Part shown: one piece after another, positions 11,201-20,513 of the stretch | How the letters are laid out: each line of letters begins with the position of its first letter | Position numbering within the stretch: the stretch's first letter is position 1 | Source of the DNA: Xanthostigma xanthostigma | Lineage: Eukaryota; Arthropoda; Insecta; Raphidioptera; Raphidiidae | Assembly (NCBI GenBank): GCA_963575645.1 | Contig: OY754468.1 | Location: forward strand, 52,587,665-52,651,664 | Direction: 5' to 3' | Length of the DNA stretch: 64,000 nucleotides | Notes under the pieces: generated by a model | Seen by the model: only the letters and a program-made list of their open reading frames with translations | Database searches by the model: none | Told to the model about the DNA's origin: nothing | Program-made: the position numbers and the translations under genes

Positions 11201-14200
11201 AAATATCGTACATAAAAATGCAATCTATGATACAAACCATTTTATTTACAAGTGTTGCCAATAAATAAACAATGCTTCTAAATGCAAAAAATTAAGACGT
11301 TAATATTCAAGTTTTCACTTCTGCCGGCACTCCCGGAGTGCAACCCGTGTATTTTTTAAATTAACTAAGCGTAATTTAATAGACCTACTAGTTTTATTTT
11401 AAATTTCGCAGCGCTATGTTTTGTTACTTTTGCCGGAAAATATTTTTTACGTTCTGACTACTAGGACACATGCGAGTTAGTAAACTTTATGCTAAATTGC
11501 AGCTTGTTATCTTTATTTAGTCCAGAGAATTTCGACTGCGAGGTACGAAACCCAAAAGAAACCGAAATGACTGATTTTTAAAATATTTTTCAGATGATAA
11601 TGATAAGCCGAACGGCCGAAAAAGTGCGAGACTCGAATTTGGATCTGAGAAGTGCAAATTTTTATTTGCAACAGGACAATTCTATACTCCAGTTACAGCT
11701 GCATCACAAGCAACTTTCTCTTTCCTCGTTCGAGGTACGAGGAACGAGTGAAATAGTTTTGTGTTGTAGATTCCTCTTTTATTTGTCAGTTTTGTTATTG
11801 TTGATATGTCTTTCAAAACCAAAATAAAGACAGTATTTAATTATCTGGACATTTACACTATTTTTAAGGAGGTTGAGCCGTTTTACGAAGATAATGAAAA
11901 AAATCTGAAATAAAGTTTTTTTAATAGATTTTTTAATGATAAAATTTTCTGTAAAAAATCCAAAATCATTAGGAGATTTATAAAGTTAAAAATTAAAAAA
12001 AAAACTTTTACATGTAGTCTTATGGAAAATATGTCAACCTAGCATGCAAACGGTACATTTTAATTTTTTGCAAATAACCAAATAATGTCAGCAGTTCCAA
12101 AAACTAACTATGTAAAGCATCGATGTCTTAGGCATATTTTAATATTTTTTCCAATTTAATTAGGAGACTTTTAATCAATAAAAAAAAAATCATTAAACCT
12201 TAGCACTTTTCGATTATGGACTTTTATTTTTGACAGTTTTAACAATTTTAACTGAATTTTCAACTTTTTAATGATTTAATTTTAATTTTTATTACTTCTA
12301 ATTTCTTTTTTTAATTATTTACTGTAAAAAAATATGTAAAATACAGATATTTACATAAATTTATTTTTTTTAACCTAACTTTACACAAAAAAATTATAAG
12401 TTAGAAATAATTAATTAATATTAAAAAAAAATATTTATTTATGCTTTTATGGCAATAATATTATTGGTATCATCGACTTATAACCTTTTGTAAAAATTTA
12501 TTATGGAAAAGTTCCCATTTAGAATTCAACTTACTTTTGAATGGGACTGTAACGGATCAACCTCCTTAATTGTCGAACGTCTATAATCTACAATAGCTAT
12601 ACTGCAATATTTTTAGAAAATACCTCGTTCGAGACTATATTTAGATATTAAACAGATTTTTGATAAGTCAGCACGTCCTAAAGCGGGGGGCTGCCGAAGA
12701 AAAAAACGCCGATTATCATTGGGGAAGTTCTTTTCCATCGTTTCTTATTATTCCAAATCAAATATGCTGAGAAATCAAACTTATAAGGCTGAAAATAGTA
12801 GGTAATTAGTAAGGTGCAGGAGGGAAACGGCTAGAAACGCTCTTTTGTTACATCGTAGCCTTATCGATTTATATTTGGTTTTGAAGGAAATATCGCTCGA
12901 ACCATGTATTCTCATTATAATAAATGAAATAATTTTTGTGTTGATTTTTTCTATGAATTTTTAACAAACGGTAATTTAATATCCGTTACGAATTCTTATT
13001 TTCAATTTTTTTCAGGGCGGCTGCAAAGCTTTGCAGAAAGAACTTCAAACTAGAGATACGATATTATCCAGTTTAAAACAAACAATCGATAGGGTAAAGT
13101 CGGACGCATGAAACAATTTTCGTTTGAATTCGCACATCTTTTGTTTCTACTGTTGAAACATACGATTATTAATTGAAATTGTTTTTTCAGTGCGAGTGTT
13201 TAACACTGAAGAGCGAGCTGTTGCAAAAGAACAATATAATAGACGAAATGAAAAGTCGACTCTTTTGCAGCAACGAGTTGTGCGCTAACGCGTGGGATCA
13301 AATTAAAAATTATCAAGAGTGGCAGGTGTGTGGCTTCGCTATTTTTTTTAACCTAAAAACAATCCAAAATCGAAGCCAAAAACAAATCTAGTAATTGATT
13401 CGGAAATAAAGGAACTAGTTTCTAAAATATGTTTTTAGTTATTGGCGTAACTAGTAGTCTAAGTCATTCATCGCGCTGACAGGTCATGACTTAGCCTACA
13501 AGTTGCGCCCATAATTTTATTCAACAATTGCGCGTTATTCATGTTTTATTTATTGTTACTAATGAGATGTTGTAAATAACTATTTATTTCTTTATAAAAA
13601 AAAACTGTCAATACTAACAGCACCAAACAGCACGATTCAATGTTTTGGTTTGAGGTTAGCCGGTTATGAATAAACTCCATGTCGAAAACATTCGGCCTCT
13701 CAATTTTAGCCTCAATGGGTAACAACGGAGTTGTTGTTACCGACTATTTCGTTACGACTCAGAAAATAGTTACGTTTATTTTCATTACTCCACAATGGCC
13801 GAGCTAGTAGGAATCTTCATTGAGTTATGACAAGTAATTGTCACCAGTCGGTAAATGGCTATTTAGGGTTCGGTTTTTAGGCATGATAAAACATGAATAA
13901 CGCGCATGAGTTGAATAAACGTTATTTGTTCTTCCTTTTTAGTGTGACTATGAAAATCTTATTGAAGATCTAACGGTGGAACTATCGTCTGCGAAAGGAA
14001 ATCTTGAATATTTGCAGTCATTTTTGGTAACATTTAAAATTTTGTATTAATTAATTATTAATAACTGTTGAATGTCAACAATTAGCTACGTATTTTTCAT
14101 AGGAAAGCGATGACGAATTTTGTCTCGCAAGATCGTTGACCGTTTCGAATTTATATCGGCACGTCGAAATGCTCGAACACGAACTGGTACAAGTGCAAGA

Positions 14201-17200
14201 GCAGATTATAAACGAGTCCAAGTTTAATTCAGTTCAATTCGGGCGTATTCAGGAGATGGAACAAATGCTTGACGAAAAACAAATGGAGGTCTGTGCTATG
14301 AATGAATTTTTGTACGGTTCCTGCCGCTAGAGGCGCTCATAATGTAATTGGCACAGTGCTGCCATCTCTTATTGTAGTGTGCATAATTTCATATACCTAC
14401 GTTTTTCGGTTTTCGGAAGTAATCTTTTTAAATAATTAACTAGTGTGACCTGTGCGAATTATTCGCACTAAATAAGTATAATAATTATCACTTTACAAAA
14501 TTATTTTTTAAATATGATTACAGGTATTCAATTCGTTTCTAATTTTGCACACTGCTTATAACGTTCTTCTTTTTGTTGTATTACAATATGAAGCTCAGAT
14601 GACAGATCGAAGAAATATTTTACTAAAATTGTCATATAGAGGCGCAAGTAGCAAAAGCGCTGAGCTAAGCCGTCAGATGGCATCATGCAGCATTGCTGTG
14701 ACGTTGTTCAGCGTTGCTCGCTGTTTCAAAATTACAGCCATCAGATGGCAGTATGCAGTATTGTGTCTGTTATATTACAATATGAAGGTCAGATGACAGA
14801 TCGAAGTGTTGACGTAGTTTCAAAATTAAAGCCGTCAGACGGCAGACGTTGTTCAGCGTTGCTGTATTTTAATTAATTTACAAAAACAAAAGCAATAATA
14901 CATTTTTTAGTTGTCGATGTCAGTAGAGCAAGCAGTTATCTGTAAAATGATATATAATTTATGTGGAGAAATTGTGAGTTTTTTTCTAAAAAGGGAGGCA
15001 AACATCTTAAACCTTAGCGTATTAATATATATGATTTTGTTACGAGAATGAAATATTATTTATTTGAATATAATTTAATAGATAAACAAACTGGAAGATG
15101 TTCTAATGACAACCAGAAACGATTTAACTTTGGCTTTGAACGAAAACAGAAAAATGAACCAATCAATTGAAGAATTGAATAATGAATTGTCTGAACAAGA
15201 CAATTGCATCGATTGTCCTAACAAGAACAATAGCGGGCGACTACGTGAAAAAATATTGTCGCTGAAAAACTTACTGCAGAATAAGTCTGAAGAATTGGCC
15301 AATTTGCAAGTGACCTATCAGATGCAAGTCAACGAAAACTGTATTTTGAAAAGTGAAATGGAAAATGAGAAAACGTCTCATACGGAGGAGTCGAATAAAC
15401 TAAAAACAGTTGTAAGTAGTTTTCCTTTTTTGAAGTGAAAACTTCTTTAGCGGCGTTGAACACTTTTTTTGTAATGAGTAAAAAATGTTAAACTCGCGTC
15501 AGGGTCACGTGTCCTGATTGAAAGTGCGTAAGATGAAAACTTTTTATACAACGTTAGACATCTAGCGTTGAAATATCGTACATAAAAATGCAATCTATGA
15601 TACAAACCATTTTGATCGAAAATTCGTCAGACGTTAATATTCAAGTTTTCACTTCTGCCGGCACTCCCGGAGTGCAAAGGAGTTTTTTTTTTTTAAGGCG
15701 CTCTCAAAAAAATGTTTCTCTCTTGTATTTTTTTATCTCAGATAACAAAAATAGAGAAAAAGCTTTGTGAAACCGAAATGCGATATTTCAAGTGCAATCA
15801 AGATTTAATAAAACAACAAAAGAAGGTCGCCGATTTGGCTCAACACGAAGCGGCGTTAGAGAAATTGCTGACCTTGAAAGAGACAGATATCAATCAGAAA
15901 GAGGAGCAAACAATGAAAATGGAAAACGCTCTAATTGCGTTGGACGACAATTTGTTGAACTATAAAACAAAACTTTTGGATCAAGAACGCGAACTGGAGA
16001 ATTTAAAAGCAAACATTTCAGCGAAAAGCCAACTGATTTCAGCTTCAGTGAAGGAAAGTACGAAATTGAACGATGAAATTACAAATTTGAAACAAACGAT
16101 CGATCTGCTTCAAGCTGAGGTAAAATTGAATGTTGCGATTAGTGATGTGCCGGATATCCGTATCCGCGGATATCCGAGGGAGAAGAAAGATCCGTATCCG
16201 TTAGTTTTTTGGCGGATCTTTTACCTTATTAATTTTCAATTCATAGATGAAATTTTATATATATAGGTGATTAGGTAATAATGAAAAACTGTTAAATTCC
16301 ATTCAGATTATTTTTTATTTTTTAAAATCGTATTTGGCACCTTTATATTTCAAACATTTATCGTAGTGAGTACCATACCAATAGTACATAACTCAAAGGT
16401 ACTAAAAAACTATCTTTATAATGAGATATTGCACATCGATCTTTGGAAAGAGACAATCTGTTATGAGAGTTAACTCTTAAAGAGGTCAATAACTTTTTCC
16501 CATAACAGATAGTCTCTTTCCGAAGGTCGATGTGCAATATTTATCGCCGCGTACTCTAAGAAAGTTGAGATCCGTATCCGCGGATCTTGAAACCAAATAT
16601 CCGTATTCAGATCCGTATCCGCGGATATGCATTTTTAACGATCCGGCACATCACTAGTTGCGATATATTTTCTTTACCGTTCCAACTACACAAATGGTAC
16701 TGATTTAGGTTAAAATTTCGCTACTTTTCAGAACGATAAATTGAAGAACGAATTATCGACGTCAAATAAAAGAACAGTTCGAGTCGATGAATATCAAATG
16801 GAGTTGGTGCAAAATTCGAATATGTTCCTCGAGGACAGAAACATTTGTATCGTAGAAGAATTGAACGCCCTGCGTAAAGAATACGACGATCTTCAGGCCG
16901 ACTATAGACTGAAAGAAGACGAGGTGATTAATCTGCAAATGGACTTAACAGACATGACGACTTGTCGGGAGGAGATTTGTTCTCAGTCGAAAGCAGTCGT
17001 CAACAATGCCAAAAAATGGTTACAGGAACAGAAAGCGATCAATCAACAATTGATGACCAACATTCAAGAGAAAAATGATGCAATTAAGAAATTGCAGTTT
17101 GAAAATCAGTACGTTCATATCCATTAAAATAATCTTTTATGGCACGCCGTTTTACTATTTAATAGTATAAAATATTTTTCCAAAAATTATAAAAATATGT

Positions 17201-18775
17201 AACAATTTTAATTTCAGAAAAAAAATTTTGAGTGAATTTTTTTTATGTGGTGACATAATAAAAATACATTATTATTATGTCATGACAATAAAAATACATT
17301 ATTTTTATGTCATGCCATAATAGGGTTATTGACGAAATTTCAAAAAGTATTTAAAATTAAAGAATAAGGCCTAACACACATGAAGAGCGTTCAACGCGCG
17401 TTGGGCTAACGCGAGTTGAACGCCTCTCATATAAACTAGGCCTAAAGGTATATGAACCCGTAAAAAATATTTTTTCTCATAAATATAGCAGATTTGACTC
17501 ATTATTAGTTATTTTTTATTTTGACTTTAAATTCTGCGCCAAAACGTCAATTGACCTTGACAGCCATGTTTACTGATTGCCTACGTCACAGTAGGCAATC
17601 AGTAAACACTAAGCAAGTGGGTACAACGTGACATAATAGCATTATAACCAACAAAGTGTTGCATTTAATATGATTGACAGAGTACAATGAATACACCAGA
17701 GAACATACACTGAACAGAGATAACGAATACACATGGCAGTCAGTGGCACACAGCTACCGGTCATGTTGACTGATTAATGACGTCACGCGCTGTGATTGGT
17801 GTTTGAAATCACGTGACACAGGTTAAAAATCGTGATTTTATTTAATTATTTTAATATATTTAACGCATTTATTTAATAAAAATAATAATTCTAAACGATA
17901 TTTTAGACCATAAACTTTCATTATAACACAGTTTTATATTTCATTTTAATTACTATATAATTCGTCGTTTTTCCTATCTCTTCCTACGTATAAGCATTTA
18001 ATTTTATGTCATGACATAAAAATAATGTATTTTTATTATGTCATGACATAATAATAATGTATTTTTATTATGTCACCACATAAAAAAAATTCACTGAAAA
18101 ATTTTTTTTTTTGAAATTAAAATTGTTAAATATTTTTATAATTTTTGGAAAAATATTTTACTATCAAATAGTAAAACGGCGTGCCATAATCTTTTGTGTA
18201 AAATGTTTTCTTAAAAACTTATTGCAAATATTGCTTTAGGTCTATGTTGGTGCAGATCCAGAACTTGCAACACATTCTCAACGATGGCAAATGCTGTTCC
18301 CTTAGCGATAACGAAAAATGCCACAATCTGAGTTCGTCGTCGAAATCCCAAGTGTGGGTCAGAAGTGATTCGTACGAATCAGAAGGAATGTACTCTCCTC
18401 CGACCAGTCCGACTTCGTTCGAGCAGGAACCGGAACGCGATCAAAACGACATCTGTTATTGGGTACTTTTTATTCGGAAATATTAACCTCGTAATATTCA
18501 AATTTGTATTGCTTATCTGTTGTTTTGAAATTTCGATACCGGCTCTTTTTGGTGAAATGAATCCAAATTACGCTAATATGATCAAAGTTATGATTTTTTT
18601 AATATTCTAGACAAGTTTGAATAACGTCGGCTCCAGTGATACTACAGACAGCAATTATTCGGACCAAGCTAACAAATACTGGTTAAATAAAGTACAAAAC
18701 ATCTATCAAGAACTGAAGAAAAATAACGATTACTGGAAACGAAAATTTAGTCAGATGCCGAAAAAATCATTCTAA
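2284..18775 (+). CDS. Long coiled-coil protein, 5'-partial, 23 exons
   Basis: Exons: 2284-2311 (microexon, less sure), 2649-2743, 2826-3030, 3695-3877, 5875-5967, 6857-7102, 7751-7864, 8183-8407, 8481-8552, 8641-8724, 9413-9508, 10881-10964, 11594-11734, 13016-13093, 13191-13325, 13943-14026, 14103-14288, 14911-14973, 15082-15411, 15742-16119, 16732-17108, 18240-18462, 18611-18775 (TAA). All joins are GT-AG and keep frame, giving about 1227 residues. The product is almost wholly heptad-rich Glu/Lys/Gln/Leu sequence, as in centrosomal, cytoskeletal or Golgi tethering proteins. Near the C-terminus is a Ser/Pro-rich stretch (YSPPTSPTSFEQEP) and the protein ends in KKSF. I recognise no named family, so no function is assigned. 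The start codon is not in view: upstream of 2284 there are only transposons. Twenty of 22 introns are phase 0. A poly(A) signal lies at 19100. Confidence 0.85.
3105..3660 (-). mobile_element. Deletion-derived Tc1/mariner-type element
   Basis: It is flanked by TA (3103-3104 and 3661-3662), with inverted repeats of about 70 bp starting CAGTATGTAAAC. The minus strand encodes a fragment (RAYVIPVRQFLNEMFPNRWS) matching the C-terminal catalytic region of Tc1/mariner-type DDE transposases. A sister copy lies at 50128-50697 in the opposite orientation. Too little is left to encode an active enzyme. Confidence 0.75.
3914..4738. repeat. Imperfect foldback repeat in a coiled-coil intron
   Basis: tcgtcgttggttctgtaata at the left is mirrored by attacagaaccaacgacga at the right, and both arms continue with diverged matches (tatatgcaaaaag against aattatgcatac). 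A smaller inverted pair, atgacgtcac, lies at about 4238 and 4310. Confidence 0.5.
5024..5566 (+). CDS. Alternative 3'-terminal exon of the coiled-coil gene
   Basis: An open frame follows a good acceptor (tctatttccgcag) and runs 180 codons to a TAA at 5564-5566 with no usable donor. It begins in phase 0, as does the next coiled-coil exon at 5875, so exon 3695-3877 could splice to either. The encoded tail is not coiled coil. It is Ser/Asp/Glu-rich, with an acidic cluster (NQDEELDSDETMS) and a basic C-terminus (QILRKKTF). AATAAA at 5796-5801 lies downstream of the stop and upstream of the next exon, as expected for a transcript ending here. I infer a short isoform of the first coiled-coil exons plus this tail. 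A separate gene or a retained exon remnant are alternatives, but the matching phase argues against chance. Confidence 0.65.
   Translation: MKSMPVLSNVPFNPSFHQTNLSWQSGYPQTAEESESFFSNDKYNSHESEISMSSSQDDCSLCDMPEKLSKHSDANNLEGRNSSQSFFSSEVISVKYDSSSNQDEELDSDETMSVESQFSECSRNKVKYSTSIPSIDAEKRPFSAPVNIPPIVPVKKHVKNIEQVQRKTNQTIQILRKKTF
5796..5801 (+). terminator. Poly(A) signal for the short coiled-coil isoform
   Basis: AATAAA occurs 230 bp after the stop at 5566 and 74 bp before the exon that starts at 5875. It would end a transcript that uses the alternative terminal exon. Confidence 0.5.
7108..7688 (+). mobile_element. HIN-1 element starting at a splice donor
   Basis: ttttgacgtgataacgtc begins directly after the gtaag donor of coiled-coil exon 6857-7102, and the element ends cagacaaccaattttt at 7688. 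The interior block (about 7250-7600) is shared with 26494-27076 and in part with 62520-62790. Confidence 0.75.
7917..8178 (+). mobile_element. HIN-1 element ending at a splice acceptor
   Basis: A short 262-bp copy whose 3' end (acagacaacccattttt) merges into a T13 run followed by gtag and the coiled-coil exon at 8183. The intron without it would be only about 60 bp. Confidence 0.78.
8791..9381. mobile_element. CATAG-family foldback MITE
   Basis: Ends are catagatatata and tatatatctatg, flanked by the 8-bp duplication atctgaat (8783-8790 and 9382-9389). The arms run nearly the whole length. The centre holds gacaatgtaaaatgttctaa in inverted pairs. Other copies are at 41206, 59961 and 63141. Confidence 0.8.
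10434..10649 (+). mobile_element. HIN-1 element, short copy
   Basis: It has a complete 5' end (tttttgacgtgataacgtc) and 3' end (cagacaaccaattttttttt) with a roughly 120-bp interior. It lies in the coiled-coil intron between exons 9413-9508 and 10881-10964. Confidence 0.75.
11061..11347 (+). mobile_element. HIN-2 element (Helentron/HINE-like)
   Basis: It starts tgaagtgaaaacttctttag and ends aagttttcacttctgccggc plus the hairpin GCACTCCCGGAGTGC. The subterminal inverted repeat is gaagtgaaaactt. The middle carries one copy of the 72-bp unit (acgttagacatctagcgttg) that is expanded at 36603. Confidence 0.75.
11868..12565. mobile_element. TTAA-flanked MITE
   Basis: GGAGGTTGAGCCG at the left and ATCAACCTCC at the right are flanked by TTAA on both sides (11864-11867 and 12566-12569). 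TTAA duplications suggest mobilisation by a piggyBac-type transposase. Sister copies are at 28908, 37462 and 56048. Confidence 0.75.
13438..13919. mobile_element. Palindromic family-F element
   Basis: A leading hairpin (gtctaagtcatt against catgacttagcc) is followed by inverted arms ttattcaacaattgcgcg and cgcgcatgagttgaataa. The interior (gggtaacaacggagttgttg) is conserved with copies at 22382 and 55397. It lies in a coiled-coil intron. Confidence 0.7.
14574..14875 (+). repeat. About 195-bp degenerate tandem repeat
   Basis: ttacaatatgaagctcagat at 14579 recurs at 14774, and the blocks gccgtcagatggca and gttgttcagcgttgct also recur. Units have internal indels. It lies in a coiled-coil intron. 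Confidence 0.55.
15437..15677 (+). mobile_element. HIN-2 element, 3' of a splice donor
   Basis: It starts gaagtgaaaacttcttta 25 bp after the donor of exon 15082-15411 and ends in the ggcactcccggagtgc hairpin. It has one 72-bp-type unit. Confidence 0.75.
16140..16656. mobile_element. hAT-type MITE with perfect 8-bp TSD
   Basis: The terminal repeat TAGTGATGTGCCGGAT is flanked by GTTGCGAT on both sides (16132-16139 and 16657-16664). Long internal arms contain repeated atccgtatccgcgga blocks. The 8-bp TSD and TAGTG start fit the hAT superfamily. Confidence 0.85.
17139..18187. mobile_element. 1.05-kb foldback element with 8-bp TSD
   Basis: ATGGCACGCCGTTTTACTAT at the left is mirrored at the right, flanked by AATCTTTT on both sides (17131-17138 and 18188-18195). 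The arms are about 180 bp and contain tattatgtcatgacat microrepeats. The spacer holds smaller hairpins, such as gattgcctacgtcacagtag. It fills most of the intron between coiled-coil exons 16732-17108 and 18240-18462. Confidence 0.78.
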
Positions 18776-19283
18776 TTAGTAAATTTATTTCCTAGTTACA
18801 TAGTGTGCCAACAAATTTTGATTCTTTTAAATTAATAGCTAAATTTGTGTTTTAAATTTCTTGATTGCTTCACTTCTTTCCTATTTTTTTTTCAAATTTG
18901 AGCTGAAATAGGCATATTTTGATTGCCAAGCACTTGACATTTTAAACTAAATTATTACTAAAAATGTTCGCTAGAGTGTAGTGATCATTGTTTCGTTTTG
19001 TGTACCGTTTTTGAGTAATTTCTGAGTTCTTCATTAATATAAATGTAGTCATGTTTGAGACGAATTGCGTCTGATATTTCCAGTGAACAAATTGGCATCA
19101 ATAAAACATAATTGGGTTTTTGTGCAATATTATATTTAAAACACAAAATTTATAAATTAATAGTTAAATTGATTGCATATCCTTTAAAAAGCATTTATAT
19201 TATCTTTATATCATTTAATATTATTTTTTTTGTATTTTTGTCGATCTCAATATATAGAGTTCCGAGTTTTGAAGATTAAAAAA
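18776..19283. other. Convergent 3' UTR interval
   Basis: These 508 bp separate the stop codons of two convergent genes. The sequence is AT-rich with no open frame of note and no repeat family that I could match elsewhere in the window. It presumably holds the 3' UTRs of both genes, which may overlap. Confidence 0.6.
19100..19105 (+). terminator. Poly(A) signal for the full-length coiled-coil transcript
   Basis: AATAAA lies 325 bp after the stop codon at 18775, in the interval before the convergent CFAP119-like gene. Confidence 0.5.
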
Positions 19284-20398
19284 TTATTTCTTTTTCTCAT
19301 TTTTGTCTTTGCCTTTTTGTGCAGATTCGGGTTCACTCGATGTCCAGTCTAAATTTAACTTGTAATTCGGTAAACAAAATGCTCTGATTAAAGGAAGATT
19401 GCGCAAATATACCATGGTAAAATATAAAAGAGCTATTTTGCCTTCGAGCGGGGAAAATATTTTTATGCGTTTAGGCGGGTGCTAAAAAACAAGCGTAAAG
19501 GCGTATTTATATTCGGTATATCTGAACGAGAAAAGGCAACGAAAAAGCTTTCTTACCATAACACTGTGCAACAATACTAGTTCTCTGAAATACAAATAAA
19601 TTTCCTCGGCTGACCTCCACAAAAACGTTTGAAAATATTCATGAGTTATATAGACCATTGAAAATAAAGTTTGTGTTTTTTCGACATTATAACTGTTATT
19701 TCTACAAAACACGATTACATCCGTTAAAAGCTCTAGCAACAATTGATGAGTTATTTTGGTCTCGGCTTTTGTCATGCGCTCTCCTAAAATTTAAAATTCG
19801 TCCACTTTTTTCGAAAAATCGGGTTTATTAAAATGTTTAAAATATGACACATACCAAGAAGACTACAGATTGAAAAACTGTCTTCAAGATTAAGTAAATC
19901 CTGCGTCTCGGGAATAGAGAAGACGTGCGTAAATATTATTCTTGGTTTGTCGAACGACCGCGCTTCGAAAAACGGTTCCAAGAGACTAGTCTCTTTTTTT
20001 TCTTTGATTTTTACGCATATTGCCGGAGACGAGTGCGAATTTTTAAGTAGTCTTGCTAACTGTTCTTCGATTTTAAATTCTTTACTTTTTTCTTTTGTTA
20101 ATTCTTTTCGTTCTTTGTTTTTCTCTTTCGGTAATTCCACTTTTTGTTCTTTGCTTTTTACTTTTACCGGTTCGGCTGTTGTTTCTATCTTTTCCTTACT
20201 TTTTTCTTTCTTTGAAGTTTCTTTTCCTTTTTTTTCTGGTTTTTTTGCCACTTCTACCGATGGTTCTTTGACGACTTCCTGCGGCGGTTCATCTTTTTTG
20301 GGTAAGACTAATGGTAAAGATATGTCTTTGTGAGGATCTCTTGGCTGATTCAAATCAGAGAAGTATTCTTCAATTGTTGTAGGTTTTTCTGTATCCAT
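19284..20398 (-). CDS. CFAP119: CFAP119 (CCDC189)-like ciliary protein
   Basis: Three exons on the minus strand, 20398-19855, 19783-19557 and 19481-19284 (TAA), join in phases 1 and 0 to give 322 residues. The first 140 or so residues are low complexity and very rich in Lys/Glu (runs such as KEKNKERKELTKEKSKE). The conserved part follows, with a helical block (LLELLTDVIVFCRNNSYN) and the block YFRELVLLHSVMHPPKRIKI, which resembles the ELLLCHSV.RPPFSI block I recall from CFAP119/CCDC189. That family is associated with motile cilia and sperm flagella, so a role in the axoneme is inferred from family only. The protein ends in a Lys-rich tail. It is head-to-head with the MALSU1 gene. The family call rests on remembered motif spacing and needs an alignment; the gene model itself is solid. 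Confidence 0.7.
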
Positions 20399-20513
20399 TT
20401 TTGTGACGCCTTAAAAAATATCCTCTAACGCACGCCACTGCACGCAATCCGCAAAAATCATGTGTTTATTATAACCTACAAATTGTTTTCGCTCTGTCAG
20501 TTTCGACACAAAT
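20399..20513. promoter_or_regulatory. Probable bidirectional promoter
   Basis: Only 115 bp separate the start codons of the divergent CFAP119-like and MALSU1 genes, so both 5' UTRs and core promoters must lie here, or else overlap the neighbouring exons. The interval has no transposon and is less AT-rich near the CFAP119 side (acgcacgccactgcacgc). No clear TATA box is seen. Confidence 0.55.

Noticed and set aside
19947-20333. 128-residue plus-strand open frame rich in Phe/Ser
   Set aside because: Mirror of the Lys/Glu-rich first exon of the CFAP119-like gene on the minus strand.
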